Part shown: in pieces, positions 22,245 to 33,010 of the stretch
Position numbering within the stretch: position 1 is the stretch's first letter
How the letters are laid out: every line of letters begins with the position of its first letter
Assembly (NCBI GenBank): GCA_022661535.1
Contig: JAKULF010000019.1
Coordinates: 372,001 to 436,000, forward strand
Direction: 5' to 3'
From: Eutypa lata
Lineage: Eukaryota > Ascomycota > Sordariomycetes > Xylariales > Diatrypaceae
DNA length: 64,000 bases
Translations under genes and position numbers: made by a program
Notes under the pieces: generated by a model
Seen by the model: the letters and a program-made list of their open reading frames with translations, nothing else
What the model was told of the DNA's origin: nothing
Databases searched by the model: none

Positions 22245-23141
22245 TTATACGATCATCTGGGCGACGCCGGCGCCTCCAAGGGTCTTGCTACCAACGAAGG
22301 CCTGTCCCTTGACTCCGGCAGCAAGGTAACAGAGGGCCGTGAAGGTAAGGACTACGGCGGCGGCGATCAGACTGGTAGCGGAAACGGTAATGCTGAGCCA
22401 CTGAATCAGAGCCATGACACCGTAAGCGCCTGCGCGCATGTAATTCGTAGAGACCCTGCGGATCGCGGCATCGAAGCTCGCAGAGGTAGGGCAAATTCGC
22501 AATAGCAGCGGCACTTCAATAAAGAGGATGATGAAAGATGATACACTACATTGCATGTCAGCTTCTGGCCCCTATCACGTCCAGGCTTGCGGGCCGGGGG
22601 GGAAGGGGACGTACAGGGCAATGATGCCAAACAGAATGATGATGGGCTTGATCAAGTTGAAGAAGTTAGCGATGCCCAGCGCAAAGCATAGGATCATAGA
22701 CAAGATTCCGAGCCTAACATAGAAACCTATTAGCTACTACAAAATAGATATCAGGCAAGATTTCCCCTAAGGGAATGGTGTTTCGCAATAGGAGGTTTGG
22801 GCGCGCAGAAATCCAAGCAATTGAAATTGGCCCTCAACATCCACGCAAATCGTATACACGTATATATACCATCGGCTCACGACTTGCTTGAGTCATCTGG
22901 CATGTTGTTGACAGTATTGATTGTTTTTTAGGGCCAATTTATGCTATCGAGAAAGCCGACTCTAACTGCGGGATGATCGGGCTCGGGACGGTGAGGCTTA
23001 CCATTGTCCGTAAATGCCTAGTTTCCGGCGTCAGCTTCCAAGTACAGCAATGTTGGGTAACGTAAGGTTCCAGGACTGAAGAGAGCTATGTATGTCAAAC
23101 TTACTGAAATTTCTAGTAGCGAACTCCTCCTTAAGAGTCAT
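22245..23141 (-). CDS. TVP18: Golgi membrane protein Tvp18
   Basis: Four exons, 23141-23105, 23017-23002, 22713-22615 and 22545-22245, give 150 aa, the usual Tvp18 length. The second exon is only 16 nt and supplies part of SIYGQW. Introns begin GTAAGT, GTAAGC and GTACGT and end TAG. The protein starts MTLKEEFATRNF, has hydrophobic segments around ILSMILCFALGIANFF and SSFIILFIEVPLLLRICPT, and two more before the conserved end GQAFVGSKTLGGAGVAQMIV, so four membrane spans are likely. Known role: a late-Golgi membrane protein tied to vesicle traffic. Every intron changes the frame, so simple frame searches find only the last exon. Confidence 0.92.
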
Positions 23142-24891
23142 GTTGATTATGATATTCAGCACAGACTGGTGTCAGTGCTTGCCTATGTTGTAAAGTAGAC
23201 CAGCGTGGTTTATCTTGTTGCGACGTCGATCTCAAGACCCGCGGTTGTGGGTGGCTAGGGGGTTGATTGATGATGGCCAACTAGGCTAAATAGTCAACAA
23301 GGTGTTGTAGAATACTGTGTTGTCTGTGTTAAGCTTGATATACTGAGTGGCTGTTGTTTGCAAATATCTCAATGATACGGACAGAGTATGTAGGTCACTG
23401 CTGTGATAAGAGATCGTCGCAAAGAACTACTTAAAGGCTTCGAGGAAAATATTCTGGAGATGAGTTGGTTGCGTTGCTAACTAATGAATTGAAGTTTACC
23501 TAGCAGAATGCAGATGTTCAATGTTGCCTGCCTGTAGGGTAGGTACTTCGTACTAGATACTAACTAAACGGGATACTTACATAGATACAATGTGTCCAGT
23601 GGTAATGGGAAGAAATAACTACATTCAATCGACAGTCAACAGGTAACCACTGCCCAGTAGGTAACCAATGTGTACAGATGTCCACATCCACTACATACAA
23701 GTCTAGCGAGGTAGGTACAGTAAGTAGTAGGTACCCGTAGTTAGGTCTATTCACTGCTGGTGAATCAATCCAATTGAGACGGGTGATGGGCAGTGACAAG
23801 AGCTTAGGTGGACCCTTCTGCCCTACTCTTGTTGGGTCTTGGCTCTTGGGGCCTCGTCAACCTGAAGCAACAGCCCGCCCTAGCACTGTCGCAGCAACAA
23901 AGCCACAACACGTAATGCTGGAATACGCAACACCCGACACCGTACCGAATTCTCCACCAACAAGGTAACCATGTACTTTCTACATAAGGTCTGATTGGTT
24001 TGAACCTTCCTGAATGGAGGCCCGTATCAGTTATTTACATGCTTCCAAATTTGGACGCCTGTTGCTTCGATTACCTAATATAGAACTTCATCCCAGTCGG
24101 GTAGGTAGGCATGCAGGTAATATCTCTATAGACTTTTACTTCCGTAAATGAGTATAGTATATATTTGAACTATTGAGTGATCAACATCATTCATATAAGC
24201 AAGATATCCAAATCAAAGTCTTACTTACATACATATAGAGCATAGTATCCTTAGATACATAGTTACATTCCTAATGTTCTCTCCGATATCCCTCACATAG
24301 AGACACTAAGGGAAGTTCAGCTTTTCCTACCAACTTGACAGCTTACCTAGGTATCCAATCTTTACTTGAGTTAGGTAACTTAGCAAATACGCGTTGCGGT
24401 TTAGTTATCGTTTGGTAAAGCAGAACTTTACCTCAACACTCTTCTATGACCAAACATCTCGTTCAAGAACGGAAGATTTCTGTGTAGATGGCGCTTCATC
24501 CTAACAGAGACTTGCCAACCTAGTGTTGGTTTCACAGAATGCCTAAAGAATTCCTATTTTCTAGCTGCTCTTCTAATGGGTAGGTGCAAAACAACTTGGT
24601 AGAAATATAATATAAACTCAGTAAACCAACTTTCAATATTTAGCACATCTCTGAACACTAATGATCATGCTTATGTAAATAATCACAATCGTCAAGTATC
24701 ACTTTGTGTGATTATGGTCGCCTCTTTGATATCTTTGCAAACAGAACAAACTGTGTTCCTTAGGACTAGCCTCTCATAATCGGCTCTAACTGCTCCTATC
24801 TATAGGGGATCATCACGGTTGAGAAAATCTTCACGGCGCAACCACTTCATCGTAGGGTCGCACTCCACCACCATCCTGAAACTCCTGAAAT
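23142..24891. other. Intergenic between TVP18 and NTF2, no supported gene
   Basis: This 1.75-kb region holds the TVP18 promoter and the NTF2 3' end. Short TAGGTA/TACCTA repeats recur (for example 23705-23740 and 24101-24112). No coding segment is supported. Confidence 0.55.
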
Positions 24892-25704
24892 TTAACCGAA
24901 GATGAGCTTGAAGATGTCGTTGTAGACAAAGAAAGATCCACCCTCAGGTACCAGCTGGAAGGCTTGGGAATAGTTCATCGGTCGCTCTTCCTCATCGACC
25001 TATCATAAAATCAGTCCATCTTACTGCCAGGGAAGAAAGAGACAGGGGGGAGAAGAGGAAAAGAAAGACCATCAGGGAAACTAGCATACCAGGAGCTGAC
25101 CGGTCACTAAAACAAAGACTCCACCGTTAACACCTGGCTGGGCATCCAAGGTGCCAACCTGGTGTTTGACCTTCAGGAATGGCAGGCTCTAAATCATTTA
25201 TGTCAGTATGGACAAAAGGCCAAGAAGAGATGTTTTCTACTGTACCACAAGCTTCTCGACGATGCTCTGGGCGCCCATGACGGCAGTCGACTCAAAAGTC
25301 AACATGGAGTTTTCGCGCTAAACATTTATTAGCACCAAGAGGTGAACATGCCATCTTCAAGATTCTTTGGGTTCGCATACGTAGAGCGCAGATAGTTGGT
25401 TTCGGTCGCTGTCGAACTGGGAGTAGTAGAAAGTTACGAATTGCTCTGTATTATCGATAATCAGTTAGTCACTCGGTCGGCCAAAGGTCGTGCTGTCGCA
25501 GACGACGAAGCACCAAGTAGATTGCATATAGAAGAACTAACTCGCGACCTCCTCGAAGTCTAAAATAACAGTTAGCACAGAAACCAGAGTCACGATGGAC
25601 TGTCTGAAGGGGGTAGATGCGGCAGCAGCGTTGGGCAACTATAAGTCACGACCCAGCCAGCCTAGGGAGTGGTATATTGGGCGGGGTTCCTTACTTGCAG
25701 CCAT
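24892..25704 (-). CDS. NTF2: Nuclear transport factor 2
   Basis: Six exons, 25704-25695, 25559-25542, 25445-25381, 25317-25246, 25188-25090 and 24999-24892, give 123 aa. The first two exons are 10 and 18 nt. All five introns obey GT-AG. The product reads MAANFEEVAKQFVTFYY at the start, then ENSMLTFEST, KHQVGTLDAQP and GGVFVLVTGQLL, and ends SFFVYNDIFKLIFG, matching NTF2 over its whole length. Known role: it binds RanGDP and FxFG nucleoporins and imports Ran into the nucleus. The gene is divergent from the transporter gene at 26667. Confidence 0.95.
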
Positions 25705-26666
25705 CTTGCGAAAATTGGGATTACTGTGTAGCGTTGAGAGACAGTAGTGTATAGGCTTCGGGGAAGGAATAACAAGTATGTTCGGTACGCAAAAGCGAAT
25801 TTGTATTCGTGAATACCTAGGTTGGCAAGTTTGTTGATATTTCTACAGTAGGGTAAATAATCGACGAGGAGGAGGTGGTGAGGCTTTGTTGATGGAGGGG
25901 CAATCCAGAAAATAATAATCGAATAGATCCACTCTTTTTTTGCCCGATACCTATAGTATGTACATACCGACAGACTTGCTGTCAGGTACTTCGTAGTATT
26001 GTACAATACAAAATATGTAGTCTACCTAAAGTTCCAGCAGGGTGGATATGATAATGCCTTAGTTATGTAGACTCAACTACATAACTACAATACGTACATG
26101 CATACATATTTCTCTTAATTAAATACTGCCTAGTTTCAACGGGTGAATGGCTACATACATACCTACATACATACCTAGGTATGTATGCGTGTCCAAGATC
26201 TTTGATACATATGATCTCACACATCAACCACTATCCGCCCTAAACTTAACTGCATACTATGTATTATTATACATCCATCCATCCACAAATATCTTTTAAC
26301 TATGTAAATGGTATTATTTTCTATACCAATACCTATGCTTACATCTACCTCCTAGAATCCACGATACATAGCTTCTTGTGCTCTGGCTTCTTGGTCTGGT
26401 TTCGTTTGTTTACCGTATGCCATATCTAGATATAAGAACGTATGTTGTACATAGGAATCCTAGTTAACTTGTATTGACTGGTCGTGTTAGGTACACACAA
26501 TCAGACTGAAACGGACAAACCTCAAGTTGTTTAACACTTCCCAGGCCAAATACTTGGATGGCATTGTTCCAGATTATGATTGAAATCTTATAGCATATTT
26601 CATCTCTCCTCAATCTATGTGTGACATATAGAACATTGCCATATATAACAGCAAAGGAATTTCGCT
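25705..26666. other. Divergent promoter region, NTF2 and transporter gene
   Basis: This 962-bp intergenic region is rich in TACATA/TACCTA repeats and contains a perfect 22-nt palindrome. No coding sequence is supported. Confidence 0.6.
26166..26187. repeat. Perfect 22-nt palindrome centred on CCTAGG
   Basis: Every base from 26166 to 26176 pairs with its partner from 26187 back to 26177. The arms are ATAC/GTAT-type repeats around a central CCTAGG. It lies within the NTF2/transporter intergenic region. Confidence 0.9.
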
Positions 26667-29600
26667 ATGGTTTTAACCAACAATATTACCTCTCCCTCTC
26701 ACGAGATGATGGACGATGGTGGCACAGTACAGGAAACCCAGAATACCCCAGCTGGTCAGCATGGCTTATATCGACTACTACGTCGCCGTGGTCCTGGTAC
26801 TGAAGGCCGCCATGCTCGCACATCTTCTGTTACCTCTCTTGATAGAGTCTTTGACACACGCACTGATACAACCCTTTCTCATCTTGCCCTCCTCCAAAAG
26901 GTGCTAACAGCACAGGAGGACGATGTCACAAAAACCACATATGGCGTGACTGAGATGCGTGATGGTTTCTTTGATGCTGTCTTCTTCCCCCCTGAGGAAT
27001 TTGACGCCGATGAGCTCCTAAGACGAGCTGGAGCCACTCTCCCCTATGCCTTTCGAAAGAAGGACCCCCTTTCCGTCACCAACTTTTTGCCGAAACAATG
27101 GCATGAAGTGAAAAGTGTTGCACGGCGTGTTACTACTACACGGGCTGGCATTAAGCTGCTTAAGTCATTCCTTGCTTTTTTCGTTACATATGTCCTATGC
27201 CTTGTTCCTCGGATTCAATCATGGCTCGGACGATATAGCTATGTCATGGTTGTTTCGGCCATTATTAATCACCCGGGAAGAACCTTGGGTGCCCAAGTTG
27301 ATGGAGCCATCGCAACCACCCTTGGTACGGCCACTGGTCTTGGGTGGGGAGCATTTGGTCTATGGTTGTCAACTGTCACGGCTACAGCACGTTTAGACTA
27401 TGGCGCTATTCTGGCTGCTTTCCTATTTATTTATATCTTTGCCATTGCTTGTATTCGTTCATACTACATTCGCACCTACCAATTAGTACTTTGCGCTGGT
27501 ATCTCGATTTCATACACTTGCCTGGCAGAGGTAGCTGGATCTTCGGTTTCATGGTCTAAACTGCTTGACTACGGTGTGCCTTGGGTAGTAGGACAGGCTG
27601 TGGCATTGACCATCTGTGCCACCATAGCTCCAGATGCAGGTGCTCGTCCTTTGGCCGTGGCACTTCACCAAGCTTTCGGCGTGATGCTAGTAAGCCTTGA
27701 AAAAATAATAAGCTCTGAAAGACGCATTAGTGGTTTGATACTTACGCAGTTACAGGATGGCTTGAACGTGACATCTCCAGATAGCACTAGAACCCACCGA
27801 AGACTTGCTCAAACCTTCGTCAACTTGTCACAGGCATATCGAGACCTAGTTCTTGATTTTTCTATCACGCTGTTTAAACCTGAAGACGTTCGTATACTAC
27901 GAAATCGGATACAAGGCGTTGTCCGTGCCCTCCTCGGCTTAAGACACGATACTAAGCTATTTGAAATATGCGAAGAGACAGAAACAGACATGGACTCTAG
28001 GCAGCAGGCTGTTTCTGATGAATTTGTTGTGGACATTGGGAACCATGGCCTTCCAGGAACGGCCAAGGAACGTGAGATCCTGAAATTCGTTGCTGACAAT
28101 TTAGCTGAACCCACAAAAGACCTTATCTCAGCCGTACGAACTGGATTGCAGAGCTGCGATGCGGTCTTGATGGATGTAAGTACTGAAAATAAGTTGATGT
28201 TCTACCTTTCTGGTTATATTATAGAACCTTCTACAAGGTATGACGAAAAACAGCACACTAACTTGTTTTTACCAAATAGATGTGCGGACACCGGCGATAT
28301 CTTGGCCCTCCGATTGAAGTCCCTGGAGACATTGCTGGGTCTCTAGTCGATTTGAGAAGGCAAATAATTGCATTCAGTCGGTGCCAAGATAGTGTCCTTA
28401 CGAGCGATAGGCTACCACCAGTCTATGCTGAGTTCCCCGAGGTATGTTCAAATAAGTTGTTCATTGATTTCGTGTTAGCAAATCGTAATTTCTACTGCAA
28501 CAACCTACCACGTATATTTGGCGTGATTTTCTAGTCCCGAAATAGGGGAGGCAGGCTTCATTTGGCACATAATATTGAAAAGGCAGCTAGGTTGTTAGGC
28601 TCTTCACCTTCTGTCGACCCATACACCAAGCAGCAACAGCAGTCGATGATTTACTAGTAAAGGTAAACGAGATGGAGCAAAGGAAGCCACGTTATCCTCG
28701 ATTCTATTTCCCAAAGTACCCCTTTTGGAAATCATTACATCGGTCGAATGCACAAGTTCGCCATGATCAAGGTGGTGTTACAGCAGGTGTGTAAATCCTG
28801 GACCCAATAGTCAGTAGGACTAGTTTTGCTTATATCAACAGGTTCTTACTTCAGGAGCTTTAGCGATATTGCAGAATTGATTCAAAAGATCAAGTCGAGT
28901 GACTTTCAACCTCTTCCACGAAGCAACAGCACGTCATATGCTTCAATGACCGCCAACGAACTTGAAGACGAGTCAACCTCAAAGAAGACCCAGCTCCGAC
29001 ACGAATTATGGGTCGTACTTCACGGTCTTCAAGGGTTTGAGACTAAATTCGGACTTAAAACGGCAATTGTTACTTCGCTATTAGCGGTACCGGCATGGCT
29101 TAACAAACATACTGAATGGTGGAATCAATTTGAAGTATGGTGGGCGGTATGTGTAAAATCACCCTGCCCCTGAATCCTCGGCGTCCTTTTCTGGAAACAT
29201 TGCTTGGTTATTATTTTATGCCTTGTCATTATCCTAGGCTAGAACCTTCTAGAAAACGAGATGTTACACTCAAGGACAACATGTTAATATGCACGCAGGT
29301 GGTAATGGCATGGGTCATCATGGGTCCTCGGTAGGCCTTTGAAAACTTCATGATGAAAGTATTCAAGTGTTAATTTTGACAGGACTGGTGGAAATATACA
29401 AGACTTATTCACGAGAGCTTTGTGCGCCATTCTAGGCTCTCTCTGGGGTGGTCTCAGCTTCGCGGCTGGGAATGGAAACCCTTATATTACTGCTGTGTTC
29501 GCCGTTATATTCATGCTTCCCATGATCTATCGACTTACACAGAGCGCCCATCCAGTACTTCAATATCCAATACCTCCTGCTTGATTACATCTGACATTTA

Positions 29601-30702
29601 ACAGAGATCTGGACTAGTTGGCTGCCTTTCATTCACTCTTGTCTCGATTGCCGAACATAACGCAGGAGGTGGGCCGTCAACAACCACCACGGCTGCGATT
29701 AGGGGTGCAGCAATGGTCACTGGGGTTGTTGCTTCCATTGTCATGAATTGGATTTTATGGCCGTTCGTCGCTCGCCACGATCTTAGGAAAGGGATGTCCG
29801 CTACGCTGTTCTACTGTAGCATCATATATAGAAGTAAGTTATATAGAGGTAGAGCATTGCCCCCTATATGTGCTGACATCTCCGAGGTATTGTGTCTAAA
29901 TACGTATATTACGAAGCTGGACAAGAGCCTACCAAAGATGATATAGAAGCATCGGAAATCCTGGAAGGACGTCTGAGGGAAGGCTTCGTTAGGCTCAGAC
30001 AGCTACTTGTGAGTAGCTATACTTTCCACCTCCCCGCGCCCCCTCTAGACGATGAGCTGACATTCAAAGGGATTGACTCGTCATGAAATCCGCCTCCGAG
30101 CGCCTTTTGATCCCTTGCCTTATTCTGCGCTGATAGATAACTGTGAGCAGTTTTTCGAATACATTGTGGCCCTTCGCCAGGCATCTCTATTCTATCATCC
30201 TCACTTCGTCAGCGACAATTCGGACGCAGCGGCTGAGCTGTTAGGCCATAGGAGGGATGCGGTTGCGACGATCCTCACAAATTTGTACGTTTTGTCAGGT
30301 GCATTGCGCGCTGATAGGAAGGTACCGGTACGTTATACACCAGCAGTATTGCACGTTCTATTGAATTAGATGCTCATTCTGCTAGAAATACTTGCCAAGC
30401 GCTGCAGCCGCTAGAAAACGGCTCTTGGATCGAACGAAGGAACTTGAAGCCGAGCTCAATGCTAGTAACAGATTAAGCGAGAGCGAGAAGACTGAGGGCA
30501 AGAAATGGGCCCAGATCTATAGCTACTCATATAATGAGAGCTTGACAGGCTGTGTTGAACAGCTCCTCGAGCTCGAACAATATACGAAAGCCATCGTTGG
30601 TGAACAGGGGTATTGTGAGCTACTATCGGTGATAATGATCTCTGCTAACGGCTCTCCAGGTTTGACAATGGTTTTACTGGCGAGGACTATCTACTTGGAT
30701 GA
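26667..30702 (+). CDS. Multi-pass membrane transporter of the fungal ArAE_2/FUSC (Bre4-like) type
   Basis: Exons supported by frame and splice signals are 26667-28175, 28280-28441 or -28455, 28842-29146, 29299-29330, 29383-29554, 29605-29833, 29887-30008, 30070-30327, 30386-30609 and 30660-30702. Between them coding continues through 28535-28590 and 28640-28786. The family has an N-terminal six-span membrane domain (here about residues 160-330, including YVMVVSAIINHPGRTLGAQVDG), a soluble middle, and a second membrane block (WVIMGPRTGGNIQDLFTRA, AAGNGNPYITAVFAV, RSGLVGCLSFTLVS, MNWILWPFVARHD). The cytosolic end has LTRHEIRLRAPFDPLPYSAL. Family members are putative ER or plasma-membrane exporters linked to brefeldin A sensitivity and aromatic-acid efflux; the substrate is unknown. 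The joints near 28455/28535 and 28590/28640 need weak GTTGTT donors, so a frameshifted allele cannot be excluded. Confidence 0.78.
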
Positions 30703-31735
30703 ACATATAGTATTAGTCTATCTAGGCGACCTTATTTTGCCCAACCGTTAACTATGAGCCATATCCTGTATCTATGTATTAAGAGGGTAGCTCTCGCTAA
30801 GCATATTACGACTTACGTCGTACAAGGTAACGGGCTCTATTAACAGAACAACGCCTCGTAGAGATACTCGCCTCCCTATCGTTATGTTAGCAAATCATAA
30901 TCCGTCTCTCCATATTCCCATTAGGACCAGCTGGTTTTAGCCCACATCAACACTCAAGTCTTTGCTCTGCATACGCTTGTTGACTGCGGCGTTGGCGTTG
31001 GGTATAGTTAACACTCCTTGATCTAGCATTCCATAGGGTAGACCCTTTAACCGTTTGAACATGGAGGATGCAAGAACACAAAAAAGGCAACCAGCCAAGC
31101 TGTATAGCAGATCCGTAGTTATGTTTTGCTTCTGAATTACACGCGGAATCGATATCCCTGAGCCTGGATTATCGTCGCGCACGTGGGATCATAATGAGCA
31201 TGGGCTCAAGATCGCGACAAAGCGACAGTATGCTTAACAGAGTAATATCCGGCCCTCGTACCGATAGATCGTAACTAGAAGGCACCCCGATCTCATCGGT
31301 CTAGTTTAGAAGCCGCACCTTGGCAATAGGTGCGCACGTTGCTGCTTCATTGGTCAATAGGCAATTAGAGATCTTCCCCACCTGATTTAATAGATATCTT
31401 ATAATGTATCCCGCATCCGTCTCCCCTGTCCAGGAGACCACTAATCGACTAGCACCTAATAATCATGTAGGTAGGTAGATTTCGTTCTTATTAGTCTCGT
31501 TAACTCAAAAGACACGTGCCTCCCCTAATGAGCAACAGTGTTACCGGTGTTCTGGATCTAGCATCACATAGTGGGCCTCTCCTTCGTCTCCACCACTCGT
31601 AAAGCCGGCATACCATGTAAGGGGATATGATAAATAGCGAGTACCATCTCGTGGTATTCAAATTGGGATTACTCCTTCGAGGATCGTTCTTGCTAGCCCT
31701 AGCCCACTGTTGCTTCTCACGCTGTACTGCCCAAC
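30703..31735. other. Intergenic, 1.0 kb
   Basis: Promoter region of the secreted phosphatase gene. A minus-strand frame at 30937-31182 reads a plausible but unrecognised 81-aa peptide; it may be a relic and is not called as a gene. Confidence 0.5.
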
Positions 31736-33010
31736 ATGGCTCTCAAATTCGCTACTCTTCTGTTGTCTTTGGCATCGGCCTCAGCAGCATGGCCCTGGGG
31801 CAAGTCAGGAAAATGGGACCCTAAGATGAGGACGACGTGTCATGGCAGAGAGTCGCTTATCAACTACACGTCTGTTGCAGGATTCTTCCAGCAGGACGAC
31901 CCGACTACTAACCCTTCAGCCTTCGATTACGTATGCATTTACCTAGACTTGGCCCCAAGTCTCATGTCCAATGGAGAGGAGAGTAGACGATGGCTGACGA
32001 TACGTAGACCGAATCGAATTACGGCTTGATTGACCGGTCCTATCCTACTGATGGGGAATTCGATCGCAACGGGGAGAAAACACTCTGGGAACGTTTTGAG
32101 TACTATGTCAATCGACTAAACCAGGACGCGGACAAGAACGTCCAGTACAAGGTCTTGCTCATGGGCCGTCATGGCGAAGGGTTTCATAACGCGGCTGAAA
32201 GCTATTTTGGGACACCCGCCTGGAATGTAGGTTGCCCATGAGGCCCAATGTGTCTATAGACTCATGACTAACATATTGCAGTGCTACTGGGGACCGTTAG
32301 AGGGAAACGAGACTGTCACTTGGAGAGATGCCCATCTAACTGACCCTGGGATCGAGCAGACCGTCAAGGCGTTCAACTTCTGGACGAAGCAGCTAGCCGA
32401 GGAGAAGCAACCCGCACCGCAGTCATACTATACTAGCCCGCTGACGCGGTGCACCACGACGGCCAACCTCACCTTCAATGGTCTGGCCCTCCCAGCGGAC
32501 CGCCCGTTCATTCCGATGGTAAAGGAGCATCTCCGTGAGGGCGTCAGCATGCGCACATGCGACGAGAGGTCGAACCGGACCTACATCGCAGGCCTGTTTC
32601 CCTGGTATCGTTTCGAGGCGGGATTCGCGGAGCAGGATCCTCTCTGGAAAGGCGACGAAGGCGAGACCAGCGAGGCACAGCTCCGCCGCGCTAAGTCCGT
32701 CGTTGACGATATTGTCAGTACCGACGACAACACCTGGGTCAGCATCACGAGCCACAGCGGCCAGATCCGCGCGATGCTGAGCGCTCTGAACCATAGGGCA
32801 TTCAGCCTGTCGACCGGCCAGGCCATCGCTGTGCTTGTTCGGGCGGAGAATTTCCGTAAGACTGAGAACCCGACCTCGACGGTCTCGTCGTGGACTGCCG
32901 AGGCGACGTGCAATGCACCTCCTATCACGAGTATTAGCGGCACGGGCTGCGTGTGCTCTACGGCGTCATCGACCCTGGCAACCGCTTCGGCTACGATTAC
33001 GACGTTCTGA
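31736..33010 (+). CDS. Secreted histidine phosphatase (phosphoglycerate mutase-like)
   Basis: Three exons, 31736-31930, 32008-32226 and 32282-33010, give 380 aa. Introns are 77 and 55 nt (GTATGC..GTAG and GTAGGT..GCAG). A signal peptide is evident at residues 1-18 (MALKFATLLLSLASASAA). The histidine-phosphatase RHG motif lies at about 118-120 (LLMGRHGEGFHN), a conserved Arg in YYTSPLTRC follows, an acid motif lies around LREGVSMRTCDER, and the second catalytic His is in ITSHSGQIR near residue 295. Several N-glycosylation sequons are present. The Ser/Thr-rich tail with a Cys pair (TGCVCSTAS) suggests an O-glycosylated or wall-associated end, but no clear GPI signal is seen. The substrate is not predictable; phosphomonoesters or sugar phosphates are possible. 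Confidence 0.88.

Noticed and set aside
24389..24394. Single ACGCGT hexamer near NTF2
   Set aside because: One isolated hexamer per about 4 kb is expected by chance; it lies downstream of the gene, not in its promoter.
30937..31182. 81-aa minus-strand frame
   Set aside because: Possible gene relic, but no family recognised and no joining exon found.
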